Shown: positions 32,684 to 43,020, counted from the stretch's first letter. The stretch is 64,000 nucleotides of DNA from Clostridiales bacterium (GCA_012520645.1 JAAYNV010000028.1:1-64000), one strand, 5' to 3'. The notes: generated from the letters alone by a model not told the origin. Made by a program: numbers and translations.

Positions 32684-33367
32684 CTATCTGCTCAATTCAT
32701 CATTCTGGCACACGATATTCACATTGCTGACACCCTGCGCACTGTACAGAATATCTGCCAGTTCCCTGCCGCTGTGCTTTGACACTCCCTCCAGCATTCT
32801 GGAAGATACCTCGTAGATCAGCTCGATTGTTTCTTTTGTTGAATTCTGTACACGCAGTGACTGCTTACCCGCAAACTGTTCATCCATCATTCTTCTGACT
32901 TCATCTGCGCATTTACGCTCTCCACGGATCACTACCATATAGCGGTCGTTCGTCTTCACAAAGCCAAACAGGAACATAAATAAAAAGATAATTGCGGATC
33001 CGATGCCTGCAATCATAAATTCGGATACACCGCAACAGATACCTGCTGCAATACACCAGAAAATAAATGCCGTATCTCTGGGATCCTTGATCGCTGTACG
33101 AAAACGGACAATGGAAAGCGCACCGACCATACCAAGCGACAGCGCAATATTATTTCCAATTACATTCATGACCAGTGTCGTGACCAGTGTCAGCATTACA
33201 AGAGAAACGTTGAAACGAACGCTGTACACTGTCCCCGAATGTGACATTTTATAGGTAATATAGATTACCAGTGCAATCACCGCTGAACCAAGAAAATTCA
33301 ACAGAATATCTTCTACCCCAAGTGCCCCTGAATTGCTTACCAAATACTGAAATAATTGTTCTCTCAT
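32684..33367 (-). CDS. DUF4956 membrane protein
   Basis: MVGALSIVRFRTAIKDPRDTAFIFWCIAAGICCG typical of DUF4956. Confidence 0.85.
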   Translation of the reverse strand: MREQLFQYLVSNSGALGVEDILLNFLGSAVIALVIYITYKMSHSGTVYSVRFNVSLVMLTLVTTLVMNVIGNNIALSLGMVGALSIVRFRTAIKDPRDTAFIFWCIAAGICCGVSEFMIAGIGSAIIFLFMFLFGFVKTNDRYMVVIRGERKCADEVRRMMDEQFAGKQSLRVQNSTKETIELIYEVSSRMLEGVSKHSGRELADILYSAQGVSNVNIVCQNDELSR

Positions 33368-33384
33368 CTTTTTTGTCTCCTTCG

Positions 33385-34083
33385 TTATATCAATCCCTTA
33401 AAAATTCTTCTCGCCATACAGTATTTACTGTAGGAAAGCTGCATCTTGTCACAGGAAGATACCACATCCTTAATATAGCTGAATAAAAAACGGTTATACT
33501 TCACTTCCAACGTGACATGATCATAATCATCCACCGGATATAATTGTAGTTCCGGATTGAATATGTCAAAACATGCTTCACTTGCCATGATTCTGCTATC
33601 CAGTGTAATCCTGGTGCTATTTTCCGGAATACTGAACGCATTCCTGTTGTATTCCACCACACATTTCGGGCGATACATTCTCTCCTGCATCATGCAATAC
33701 ATTTCCATGGCTAAACCGTTTTCATATTTCAGCAGGCTCCCATAGTCGCCCCGGATCAGGGCCATAGCATCCTCTCTCTCTAAAACCAAAGACCGCTTCC
33801 TCTGGAACTCTCCCTGCTTCTCTTTCATCTCCAGCTTGGCAGTCTGATCCTCAGGCGAGTAAACGCGCAGACGAATCTTCTTGCGATACTCGTACCCATC
33901 CTCTTTTTCAAAGAAATCCCCATCATCCATCGTGTCAAAATAGAGACTTCTCACCTGATATCCCATATCGCCTCCGTAGCTGTCCCGCGGCAGAATCTGT
34001 TCCAGTTTTCTTTCTAACAATGCCGCTTCGATGCCCGTGAGCTGATATTTCTTTTCTACTCTCAGTACATCTATTGTATTCAT
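33385..34083 (-). CDS. VTC domain protein (polyphosphate polymerase-like)
   Basis: RVEKKYQLTG..., RSLYFDT, YRKKIRLRVY, LEMKEKQG, LEVKYNRFL. Confidence 0.88.
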   Translation of the reverse strand: MNTIDVLRVEKKYQLTGIEAALLERKLEQILPRDSYGGDMGYQVRSLYFDTMDDGDFFEKEDGYEYRKKIRLRVYSPEDQTAKLEMKEKQGEFQRKRSLVLEREDAMALIRGDYGSLLKYENGLAMEMYCMMQERMYRPKCVVEYNRNAFSIPENSTRITLDSRIMASEACFDIFNPELQLYPVDDYDHVTLEVKYNRFLFSYIKDVVSSCDKMQLSYSKYCMARRIFKGLI

Positions 34084-34149
34084 AATCTCATCGTTCCCAT
34101 TCCTTCCCCTTTCTTTTCCCTGCTTGCAGATATATCAGCATAATATGCT

Positions 34150-34282
34150 AAAAAACAGACTCCGCTCCCCTAAAAAAGGATTCGAAGTCTGTCTGATCTA
34201 CTAGTCACTATAGTCTATACCTGCTCTACGTACCATATTTCCGGTACTGCATCCACTTTTACATAAATTTTACATTTCAGCA
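34150..34282 (-). ncRNA. 5' leader with promoter and internal terminator upstream of VTC/exopolysaccharide operon
   Basis: Minus: TTGCAT (34311-34316)-17-TATAGT (34288-34293); ~100 nt structured leader incl. GTACC-8-GGTAC; terminator ACAGACTTCG...CGGAGTCTGT-TTTTTT (34192-34150). Confidence 0.5.
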
Positions 34283-34392
34283 TCTTTACTATAACATTTT
34301 ACCTTTTGCTATGCAAGTTTTTTTTAAGTTTCCGTGCTTTTTTCATCGCCCATTCTTGACACCATATCATTTTTCATGACTGCTTTAGAGAA

Positions 34393-35793
34393 TTATGGTT
34401 TTGGTGCTACCAGACCTGTTTCATCCAGAACCGCCGTATCCGACAGCGTATTCATATACCCGATCACCCTTGCAGCTTCCGTCCCCGTCAAAAGCTTTGT
34501 ATAGCAGTTTTCCTGTCTTGCCGGTACAAATCTGAGGCTTTCCAAACCCTGGGGTGTCACAACTGCCTTCACCAGACAGGTATCTAACGCTCTGGAATTA
34601 AACCAGTAATTTCCCAGACTATAAATAACCGGAACCCCATCCACATATCCGATTTCCTGCAGGCAATGCGGATGGTTTCCAATGATCAGGTCCGCTCCCG
34701 CCTCCACGATTCCTGCCGCCTGTTCCCTCTGTGCCCAGTCCAAATCCGTTGTATTTTCCGTCCCCCAGTGAATGTATACGATCACAAAATCGCTTTCCTG
34801 CTTTGCCTGCGCAATGGTCTCATATAACTTTTCCGGATTCCAGCAGCGAAATACCCCAGGAGTATTCCCGGTCGCCCCCTTTGTATTGGGATTATCCTGA
34901 CGCTCAATCTGGGTTGCACTGATCAGCGCAATTTTTAAGTCCTTTGTCATCAGATAAAGTGGCTTGGATGCCTCCTCCAGATTGCGCCCCGCTCCCACAT
35001 AGGGAATACCTGCTTCCGTAAGCGTATCCAGCGTATCCGTCAGGGAAACCTCTCCATAATCATAGGCATGATTGTTGGCGAGGGAAACCACATCCACTGA
35101 CAGGTCTTTCAAATATGACACATGTGACGGTTTTGCCCGGAAGGTATACTGTTTTTCCGGTGTCGGAGTCCCTCTGTCTGTATAGGTAAACTCATTATTT
35201 AACATAAACACATCCGTCTTCCGCATTTCCTCCATCAGATCTGCCGAAAAGCAGGAGGTGATATCTCCACCACGCTGTTTCAACCGCACCATTGGGCTAT
35301 AGCTGTCGTCAAAAAGAATGTCACCTGCAAAGGTAACCGTTACGCTTCCATCAGCGCCACTCTCCACTTCCACCGCATTCATTGCCTGCATACCTGCCGC
35401 ATCAGCCAGCACTGCCCCGTATCTGGAGTTATCCTCTTCTTTGTTATTCTCCTCATAAGCTCCTCCGGTCTCACTTTCAATCCGGGAAAGTACATCTCCT
35501 TCTACAGTCTCGTTTGTCGTCCGGTCATTTTCTTCCCGTCCACTCTCTTCCCGCACCAGTCCCGTTCCTGCCCCGGACGCCGTTTCCGGCAGTACTCCAC
35601 TGCCGCTCTCCGCATAAGCCACATTTTGCCGCATCATCCACGACACCGTACCAAGCGTCAGAAGTCCAAGTGTTACTACACTTATGAAAACCGTAAAAAA
35701 CACCTTCCAGGCTCCCCGTTTCCCGGTACGTCTTTGTTTCCTTCCTTTGTCATCTGCTGTTTTCCTCTGATATGCTGCATTGCTTTTTCTCAA
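34393..35793 (-). CDS. CapA-family (PGA_cap) metallophosphatase-like protein
   Basis: VTVTFAGDILFDDSYSP..., SLANNHAYDYG, IVYIHWGTENT, IGNHPHCLQ. Confidence 0.9.
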   Translation of the reverse strand: MRKSNAAYQRKTADDKGRKQRRTGKRGAWKVFFTVFISVVTLGLLTLGTVSWMMRQNVAYAESGSGVLPETASGAGTGLVREESGREENDRTTNETVEGDVLSRIESETGGAYEENNKEEDNSRYGAVLADAAGMQAMNAVEVESGADGSVTVTFAGDILFDDSYSPMVRLKQRGGDITSCFSADLMEEMRKTDVFMLNNEFTYTDRGTPTPEKQYTFRAKPSHVSYLKDLSVDVVSLANNHAYDYGEVSLTDTLDTLTEAGIPYVGAGRNLEEASKPLYLMTKDLKIALISATQIERQDNPNTKGATGNTPGVFRCWNPEKLYETIAQAKQESDFVIVYIHWGTENTTDLDWAQREQAAGIVEAGADLIIGNHPHCLQEIGYVDGVPVIYSLGNYWFNSRALDTCLVKAVVTPQGLESLRFVPARQENCYTKLLTGTEAARVIGYMNTLSDTAVLDETGLVAPKP

Positions 35794-35869
35794 ATCAATT
35801 CTCCTGTTTTTAACATTCTACACTTCTTTTAATGACAGTATAGCATACTTCCTTCTTATGCGCAAAAAA

Positions 35870-35896
35870 GGACCGCCGCGTCTGCGGCAGTCCTTA
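35870..35896 (-). terminator. Terminator downstream of rplA
   Basis: GGACCGCCGC-GTCT-GCGGCAGTCC with T-run on minus strand. Confidence 0.75.
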
Positions 35897-35910
35897 TTGG
35901 AATGCGTGAA

Positions 35911-36603
35911 TTATGCGAATTTTGCTACGCTTACCTTTACACCAGGTCCCATAGTAGATGTCAGAGTTACGCTCTTTAAATACTGACCTTTTAATGTGGA
36001 AGGTTTTGCTTTTACGATAGCATCCATCAATGCGTTGAAGTTCTCCTGTAACTGTTCCTCAGTAAAAGAAGCCTTTCCAACCGGAACGTGGATAATATTG
36101 CTCTTATCCAGTCTGTACTCAATCTTACCGGCTTTGATATCATTGACTGCCTTTGTAACATCCATAGTTACAGTACCAGCCTTCGGGTTCGGCATTAAGC
36201 CTTTCGGTCCAAGTACCTTACCGAGACGTCCTACAACGCCCATCATATCCGGTGTTGCTACTACTACATCAAAATCAAGCCATCCGTCGTTCTGAATCTT
36301 CGGGATCAGCTCCTCGCCGCCTACAAAATCAGCTCCGGCAGCCTCTGCCTCATTTACCTTGTCTCCCTTTGCAAAAACAAGAACCTTAACAGTCTTACCA
36401 GTTCCGTTCGGAAGTACAACAGCTCCACGGATCTGCTGATCTGCGTGACGTCCGTCACAGCCTGTTCTGATATGAACTTCGATTGTTTCATCAAACTTTG
36501 CGGTTGCGGTCTTCTTTGCGAGTGCAATCGCATCATTTGACTCATAGAATACTGCACGATCTACTAATTTAGCAGCTTCGTTATATTTTTTACCATGTTT
36601 CAT
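35911..36603 (-). CDS. rplA: 50S ribosomal protein L1
   Basis: [17 protein letters not shown]...[19 protein letters not shown]. Confidence 0.99.
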   Translation of the reverse strand: MKHGKKYNEAAKLVDRAVFYESNDAIALAKKTATAKFDETIEVHIRTGCDGRHADQQIRGAVVLPNGTGKTVKVLVFAKGDKVNEAEAAGADFVGGEELIPKIQNDGWLDFDVVVATPDMMGVVGRLGKVLGPKGLMPNPKAGTVTMDVTKAVNDIKAGKIEYRLDKSNIIHVPVGKASFTEEQLQENFNALMDAIVKAKPSTLKGQYLKSVTLTSTMGPGVKVSVAKFA

Positions 36604-36685
36604 TGTTAATCCTCCTATGGTGCATACGGCAGCCGTCCGTCATCCGGACTGTGGCTGTCTCCCACTCTCTGATAGAAATTGTTTA

Positions 36686-37120
36686 TTAGTCTTCTACTTT
36701 GATGCCCATGCTTCTTGCAGTACCTGCGATCATGCTCATAGCTGCCTCGAGGTTTGCTGCATTTAAGTCCGGCATCTTCATCTCAGCGATTTCCTGAATC
36801 TTAGCCTTGGAAATGGTTGCAACCTTTGTCTTGTTCGGTACTGCAGAACCGGACTTGATGTTGCAGGCTTTCTTCAAAAGAACTGCTGCTGGCGGAGTCT
36901 TAGTAACAAAGCTGAAACTTCTGTCTGCATATACAGTAATCACAACCGGGATGATCAGATCTCCCTTATCTGCTGTTCTTGCGTTGAACTGCTTTGTAAA
37001 TTCAACGATGTTCACACCATGCTGTCCAAGTGCAGGACCAACTGGCGGAGCCGGTGTTGCTTTGCCGGCAGGAATCTGTAACTTAATGTATCCTTCTACT
37101 TTCTTTGCCATTTTCGGCAC
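36686..37120 (-). CDS. rplK: 50S ribosomal protein L11
   Basis: [40 protein letters not shown]. Confidence 0.99.
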   Translation of the reverse strand: MPKMAKKVEGYIKLQIPAGKATPAPPVGPALGQHGVNIVEFTKQFNARTADKGDLIIPVVITVYADRSFSFVTKTPPAAVLLKKACNIKSGSAVPNKTKVATISKAKIQEIAEMKMPDLNAANLEAAMSMIAGTARSMGIKVED

Positions 37121-37265
37121 CTCCTAAATATATTGTGGTATAACGGGGTAGGTACCCCTTCCACAGTTCGAACGGATTGCTCCGCGAACATCAACTGTAA
37201 CTTCACGAATGCCCTCAGGCTTCCATGATTTGAAAAAACACGAAGTGTTTTTTCCGCCCGATGCC

Positions 37266-37781
37266 CTACATCGAGCGTACCTCTGCAAAGCTGATCTCTA
37301 CAGGGGTCTCCCTGCCAAACAGCTCCACATTGATCGTGGCAGTCTGCTTGCCAAAATCCATTTTCTGAACAACGCCAACGGTATCCTTCCAGACACCAGC
37401 CACAACCGCAACGGTATCACCCTCACCAAAATCCACGGAGACATTTTCCATCTTGATGCCAAGTGGCTTCATCTCTGCTTCGGTAAGCGGCACCGGCTTG
37501 CTTCCAGGACCTACGAATCCAGTAACACCTCTCGTATTTCTTACGACATACCAGGTATCATCATTCATAACCATATTCACTAAAACATATCCCGGGAACA
37601 TCTTTTTCTGTACCGTCTTTTTAGCACCGTTCTTCATTTCCACTACATCCTGAAGCGGAACCCTTACTTCCAAAATTTCCTCTTCCAGATGTCTGTTCTC
37701 GATTGTTTTCTCAATGTTGGCCTTTACCTTGTTCTCATATCCCGAGTAGGTATGCACTACATACCAGTTTGCTTCTGCCAT
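37266..37781 (-). CDS. nusG: Transcription termination/antitermination protein NusG
   Basis: MAEANWYVVHTYSGYENKVKANIEK...FPGYVLVNMVMNDDTWYVVRNTRGVTGFVG; start at internal Met. Confidence 0.97.
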   Translation of the reverse strand: MAEANWYVVHTYSGYENKVKANIEKTIENRHLEEEILEVRVPLQDVVEMKNGAKKTVQKKMFPGYVLVNMVMNDDTWYVVRNTRGVTGFVGPGSKPVPLTEAEMKPLGIKMENVSVDFGEGDTVAVVAGVWKDTVGVVQKMDFGKQTATINVELFGRETPVEISFAEVRSM

Positions 37782-37797
37782 ACAATCACCCTCACTC

Positions 37798-38007
37798 TTA
37801 CATTGATAAGAAGTTGATACCATATTGCAGGATTGTATCAATCAAAGTAATAACCAATCCTAACACAACGGTAATCCAAACAACTGCAACAGATTGTTTC
37901 AAAAGGGACTGCTTGTCAGGCCAAACCACTTTCTTGAACTCGGCTTTCACACCGTTAAAAAACCCTTCTAATTTGCCGGTCTTTGGTGTATCTTTTGATT
38001 CTCCCAT
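37798..38007 (-). CDS. secE: Preprotein translocase subunit SecE
   Basis: FFNGVKAEFKKVVWPDKQSLLKQSVAVVWITVVLGLVITLIDTILQYGI. Confidence 0.95.
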   Translation of the reverse strand: MGESKDTPKTGKLEGFFNGVKAEFKKVVWPDKQSLLKQSVAVVWITVVLGLVITLIDTILQYGINFLSM

Positions 38008-38066
38008 CGTCCGCTCCTTCCCGACTTCACGTCAGTCTTACACTGACTCTCCGTCTGAAAATACAA

Positions 38067-38216
38067 TTATTTGGTTTCTTTGTGTAATGTGTGAGTCTTG
38101 CAGAATCTACAATATTTCTTGGTTTCCATTCTGTCCGGATGTGTCTTCTTGTCTTTTGTCATATTGTAGTTACGCTGCTTGCATTCTGTACATGCTAAAG
38201 TAATTTTTGTACGCAT
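38067..38216 (-). CDS. rpmG: 50S ribosomal protein L33
   Basis: Minus: [49 protein letters not shown]; not in ORF track. Confidence 0.97.
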   Translation of the reverse strand: MRTKITLACTECKQRNYNMTKDKKTHPDRMETKKYCRFCKTHTLHKETK

Positions 38217-38571
38217 TATTCTACCTCCACGCTTTTGTTCGATTCCTAAAATTGAGCATAAAAAAAAGACCTAAATCTCATCTCGCCTGTCTACTATACC
38301 ATTCAGCAGACGGACTGTCAAGTATTTCTGCTATATTCCTGCTGTTTCTGTAAAAAATATATTGAATTTTCATAAAAAATATTTAGAAACTCCTTACTTT
38401 TCTACTTTTTTACACTTTCTATTTATAATAGGAAATGATATAATAAATACATAAAATTATTTCGCTGTTTCAGTTATCATCACTCAATAGTGTACCGATA
38501 CATAGTTTATAAGATTGTCTACGGATGGACAAGGGGTGCACACGATTTCACGGAAGAAAGGAGGAGCTGAT

Positions 38572-39879
38572 ATGGCTGGTTATTCTATGGCACTGAATAA
38601 TGTCTATAATCATTATCTGACTACCTACGCCTCAAAAAGCGTATCACGCTATGACACGCATAAAAAGAGCGAGCTCAGAAGCATTTATAATTCCATTGTC
38701 AAACTGAATAAAGAAGCTCCCCTTTGTATCGTTGACACGAGCAAGCAGTCCCAGCAGTTTGCAGTCGGCATCAAAGAAAATGCCCGTCTTCTGCACAATA
38801 CCATCGCGTCTTTAGGTGGTCTTGACGAGGAGACCCTGCTGAATAAGAAAATCGCCTGCTCCAGCAATGAGGAGCTTGTCACTGCCAAATATATCGGTGC
38901 AGAAAGCAATCCTTCCGTTATCCTTTCCTTTGATATCGTCGTTCAGTCACTGGCACAGCCGCAGACCAACATGGGGCATGTTCTCCCTTCGTCTGCAAAA
39001 GTGGCACTGGAGCCCGATTCCTATTCGTTTGATGTCAATATCAATGACCTGAATTATGAATTCCAGTTCCAGATCAATGCCGGCGATACTAATCTGGATA
39101 TACAAAACCGCCTTTCCCGTCTGATCAACAATGCAGGAATCGGTCTGAATTCCGAAGTATTAGAAGATGGTTCCGGCAACAGTACACTCGTTGTACGCTC
39201 CAATGCGACCGGACTTGTGGAAGACCGTGACTTCATTTTTCAGATTTCAGATGACCATACAAGCCGCCGTTCCGGCACAGTGGAATATCTTGGCATTCAG
39301 GATATTACCTCTCCTGCTGAAAATGCTTCCTTTTTATTAAATGGAAGAGAACGTACGGCTGCTTCCAACACCTTTTCGGTCGAGAAAACCTATGAGATTA
39401 CCTTAAACGGAGTCAGTACGGACGAAACCGTTTCCGCATCCATCGGTCTGAAAACAGATGTGGATTCCCTTTCCGAAAATATCAGTCATCTGATCGTCGG
39501 CTATAATGACTTTCTGCAGTCTACGGCAGCCCAACAGGTGCAGCCGGGAAGCCGCAATTTGTTTACAGACATGACCAGTGTATCTTCTTTATACCGAAGC
39601 GACCTGGAAGCCATCGGAATGAAATTTTCAGAAGACGGTCTGATATCACTGGATAAAGCTATTTTAAGCAATACTATCCACGATGAAAATACAGAAAATG
39701 TCTTTGAACCGGTACGGCATTTTGCCCACTCCATTCTGCAAAAGACAAATCAGATTTCCCTGGATCCGATGAAATACGTCAATAAAACCGTCGTTGCTTA
39801 TAAGAATCCGAGACGAAGTCTGGCTTCCCCATATATCACAAGTGCCTATAGCGGTATGCTGTTTAACAGCTATTGTTAA
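38572..39879 (+). CDS. FliD-like (flagellar hook-associated protein 2 C-terminal-like) protein
   Basis: ASNTFSVEKTYEITLNGVSTDETVSASIGLKTDVDSLSENISHLIVGYNDFL...LEAIGMKFSEDGLISLDKAIL resembles FliD_C; ATG 38572 with AGGAGG RBS. Confidence 0.6.
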   Translation: MAGYSMALNNVYNHYLTTYASKSVSRYDTHKKSELRSIYNSIVKLNKEAPLCIVDTSKQSQQFAVGIKENARLLHNTIASLGGLDEETLLNKKIACSSNEELVTAKYIGAESNPSVILSFDIVVQSLAQPQTNMGHVLPSSAKVALEPDSYSFDVNINDLNYEFQFQINAGDTNLDIQNRLSRLINNAGIGLNSEVLEDGSGNSTLVVRSNATGLVEDRDFIFQISDDHTSRRSGTVEYLGIQDITSPAENASFLLNGRERTAASNTFSVEKTYEITLNGVSTDETVSASIGLKTDVDSLSENISHLIVGYNDFLQSTAAQQVQPGSRNLFTDMTSVSSLYRSDLEAIGMKFSEDGLISLDKAILSNTIHDENTENVFEPVRHFAHSILQKTNQISLDPMKYVNKTVVAYKNPRRSLASPYITSAYSGMLFNSYC

Positions 39880-39912
39880 GGCAGTATCGCACACCGTTTC
39901 ATACAGTGTTAT

Positions 39913-39952
39913 TAAAAGAGGGTCATCCTATTTACAGGATACCCTCTTTTTT
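39913..39952. terminator. Bidirectional terminator between convergent genes
   Basis: AAAGAGGGT..ATCCT-ATTTAC-AGGAT-ACCCTCTTT. Confidence 0.85.
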
Positions 39953-39999
39953 ATCAGTTTCATTCCATATGATTCTCGTTTCAAGAACATACCTTCCTG

Positions 40000-41622
40000 T
40001 TACAACGGAATATTTCCATGCTTTTTCGGAATGCTTTCCACCTTCTTGGTTTTTAAGCCACGGAGTCCTTTTAAAATCGCCGCTCTGGTCTCCTCCGGCT
40101 TGATCACTTCATTGACAAATCCGCGGCCGGCTGCCACATACGGATTCAGGAAACGATCCTCATACTCTTTCTTGCACTGCTCACGCATAGCCGCAGGGTC
40201 TGGCGCTTCTTTAATCTTGCGCTTAAAGGCAATGTTGACTGCTCCGTCTGCACCCATAACAGCAATTTCAGCAATCGGCCACGCATAGACCAGATCCGCT
40301 CCCATTTCCTTGGAATTCATCGCAATATAAGCTCCACCGTACGCCTTTCGCATAATCAGGGAAATCTTTGGAACAGTCGCCTCTGAATAAGCATAAAGCA
40401 CCTTCGCTCCATGCCGGATGATTCCGGCATGCTCCTGCGCAGTTCCCGGAAGGAAAGCCGGTACATCCACCAGTGTTACAAGAGGAATATTAAAGCAGTC
40501 GCAGAAACGGATAAATCTTGCCACCTTGTCAGACGCATGATAATCCAGGGAACCACCATAAGCGTTGGCCTGATTTGCCACAAAACCAACTACCTCTCCT
40601 GCCATTCTTCCCCAGCCGATGACAGCATTGGTCGCAAATTCCTTCTGTACCTCAAAGAAACTGTCTTTATCCACAATGCAGTTGATCACTTCCTTTACAT
40701 CATACGGATGTCTGGAATTATCCGGAACAATATCTTTCAGCTTCTCACACGGATTCTCATCCCCTGCAAATTTCTTACCGAAGTTTCCAACCTTATTTAA
40801 CATGCGGTTTACAGCAAAAAGCAATGACTGTTTTTCCGAAATGGTCTTTACAACAGGTGCCTTCTCTTCAAAGTTGCTCGGCAGATAGGACAGCAGCTTG
40901 CGCACACCCATCAGACACTCGCCCTCTGAATCATAAGTAAAATGAGAAACACCGCTCTTTTTGGCGTGTACTTCAGCGCCACCCAGCTCCTCAACCGAAA
41001 CCTCTTCGTTGATAACCGTCTTTACCACATTCGGTCCGGTGATAAACATCTTGGAGGTATCCTTGACCATAAAAATAAAGTCACAGATGGCAGGCGCATA
41101 GCAGGCTCCGCCCGAACACGGTCCCAAGATCACTGCGATCTGCGGAATAACACCGGATGCCTTTGTATGACGCAGAAACATTCCGCTGTAGCCGCTCAGG
41201 GAAGAAATTCCTTCCTCAATTCTGGCTCCACCACTGTCATTGATACAGATTAACGGTGCCTTCATATCCATTGCCATATCCTGAATCCGGCAGATCTTAA
41301 AGGAATGGTATTCTCCCAGGGTGCCGCCGATGACCGTAAAATCTTCACTGGCAACAAACACAAGCCTGCCGTCGATTTCACCGTATCCGGTCACAACACC
41401 GTCACCCGGAACTCTTCTTTTATCCAGATCAAAATCATCAATTCTGGATTCTACAAATCCGTCTACTTCTACAAAAGTACCTTTATCTAACAGCATCTCG
41501 ATTCGTTCTCTCGCTGTCATTTTTCCCTGTTTGTGCTGCTTATCAATTTTCGCCTGACCACCGCCAAGCAGAGCGCGCTCTCTTCGAGCATCCAAATCCT
41601 TGATTGCTTCATCCCAGTTCAT
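40000..41622 (-). CDS. Acyl-CoA carboxylase carboxyltransferase subunit (propionyl-/methylmalonyl-CoA type)
   Basis: GSARIEEGISSLSGYSGMF..., GPCSGGACYAPAICDF, KAYGGAYIAMNSKEMGAD; ORF extends upstream to 41712. Confidence 0.93.
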   Translation of the reverse strand: MNWDEAIKDLDARRERALLGGGQAKIDKQHKQGKMTARERIEMLLDKGTFVEVDGFVESRIDDFDLDKRRVPGDGVVTGYGEIDGRLVFVASEDFTVIGGTLGEYHSFKICRIQDMAMDMKAPLICINDSGGARIEEGISSLSGYSGMFLRHTKASGVIPQIAVILGPCSGGACYAPAICDFIFMVKDTSKMFITGPNVVKTVINEEVSVEELGGAEVHAKKSGVSHFTYDSEGECLMGVRKLLSYLPSNFEEKAPVVKTISEKQSLLFAVNRMLNKVGNFGKKFAGDENPCEKLKDIVPDNSRHPYDVKEVINCIVDKDSFFEVQKEFATNAVIGWGRMAGEVVGFVANQANAYGGSLDYHASDKVARFIRFCDCFNIPLVTLVDVPAFLPGTAQEHAGIIRHGAKVLYAYSEATVPKISLIMRKAYGGAYIAMNSKEMGADLVYAWPIAEIAVMGADGAVNIAFKRKIKEAPDPAAMREQCKKEYEDRFLNPYVAAGRGFVNEVIKPEETRAAILKGLRGLKTKKVESIPKKHGNIPL

Positions 41623-41800
41623 ATGCGACTTCCTCTCTTCTGCTTTTCCATGCTTTGCACAGATTTTGATGCCATTGGGCAACTGTAACGTGTCAATAAT
41701 ATTTGATTGCATAAATATTTGAACTTCTTCTATTTTGAATATCCATTATTTTGATATTCAAACTATCATGGAATATTATAGCATGGAATTTGAATTTTAC

Positions 41801-41844
41801 AAGAGGGAAAACAAAAATTGAATTCAATTTTTGTTTTCCCTCTT
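41801..41844. repeat. 44-bp perfect palindrome, candidate terminator
   Basis: AAGAGGGAAAACAAAAATTGAATTCAATTTTTGTTTTCCCTCTT, self-complementary over all 44 nt. Confidence 0.9.
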
Positions 41845-41857
41845 CTGTACATCCATT

Positions 41858-42967
41858 TTACAGTTCAACCTGTTTCGCCGCCATTTCCAATGCAGCAGCA
41901 ATAACCTTGTCCATATCATAATATTGATACTGTCCCAGTCTGCCACCAAACAAAACATTCGGCTCTACCTCTGCCAGTCTGCTGTAATGGGCGAATAAAG
42001 CATTATTCTTTTCATCGTTGACCGGATAATAAGGCTCATCTCCCTTTTTCCATTCCGCAGGGTATTCCTTCGTAATAATCGTATCCGGCTGCTTACCAAA
42101 TTCAAAATGCTTATGCTCAATAATTCTGGTATAAGGCACCTCTCTTTCGGTGTAGTTCACCACCGCATTTCCCTGGAAATTATCCACCCCGGTCAGTACC
42201 TCCTCCTCAAACCGCAAAGAACGGTATTCAAGGGCTCCAAGACGATAAGTAAAATACTCATCTATCATTCCGGTATACACAATTTTTTTAAAGGACGGGC
42301 GATTCTCTGATGCCATATATGCAGAATATTCCGTATTCAAAAGCACGGGAATCCCCTCCAACATTTTTTCCACAATCTGTGTGTAGCCGCCCTTGGGAAT
42401 TCCCTGATACGGATCATTAAAATAATTATTATCATAGGTAAAACGAAGCGGCAGCCTCTTTATGATAAACGCCGGAAGCTCCTTACAGTCTCGTCCCCAC
42501 TGCTTTTCCGTGTAACCCTTTACCAGCTTCTCATACACATCCCTTCCCGCCAGAGAAAGTGCCTGTTCCTCCAGATTGCGCGGCTCTGCGATGCCAAGCT
42601 CTTTAATCTGTTCGGCAATCTTATCCTTTGCCTCCTTCGGTGTGCGAATCCCCCACATTTTACTGAACGTATTCATATTAAAAGGAAGGTTGTAAAGTTC
42701 ATCTCCATACACAGCAAGCGGTGAGTTGACATAATGGTTAAACTCCACAAACTGATTCACATAATCCCATATCCTTTTATCTGAGGTATGAAAAATATGG
42801 GCACCGTATTTATGAACCTGAATACCGCATTTTTCTTCGGTATAGATATTTCCTGCCAGATGCGGACGTTTTTCAATGACCAGACTGGTTTTGCCCTTTT
42901 TCTTCATCTCATAAGCAAACACCGCACCAAACAGTCCTGCTCCTACAATTAAATAATCATATTTCAT
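41858..42967 (-). CDS. glf: UDP-galactopyranose mutase
   Basis: MKYDYLIVGAGLFGAVFAYEMKKKGKTSLVIEKRPHLAGNIYTEEKCGIQVHKYGAHIFHTSD... Confidence 0.97.
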   Translation of the reverse strand: MKYDYLIVGAGLFGAVFAYEMKKKGKTSLVIEKRPHLAGNIYTEEKCGIQVHKYGAHIFHTSDKRIWDYVNQFVEFNHYVNSPLAVYGDELYNLPFNMNTFSKMWGIRTPKEAKDKIAEQIKELGIAEPRNLEEQALSLAGRDVYEKLVKGYTEKQWGRDCKELPAFIIKRLPLRFTYDNNYFNDPYQGIPKGGYTQIVEKMLEGIPVLLNTEYSAYMASENRPSFKKIVYTGMIDEYFTYRLGALEYRSLRFEEEVLTGVDNFQGNAVVNYTEREVPYTRIIEHKHFEFGKQPDTIITKEYPAEWKKGDEPYYPVNDEKNNALFAHYSRLAEVEPNVLFGGRLGQYQYYDMDKVIAAALEMAAKQVEL

Positions 42968-43020
42968 GCCCGACTTTTCCCGTTGCTTTCCTTCTTACTT
43001 TTCATACTTACTTTTCATAC

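Noticed and set aside
34150-34316. Known c-di-GMP-I/II riboswitch
   Set aside because: I could not match the recognised conserved motifs of either class by eye; only a generic leader with terminator is supported.
41801-41844. Transposon terminal inverted repeats
   Set aside because: The two arms are immediately adjacent with no element between them and no transposase nearby.
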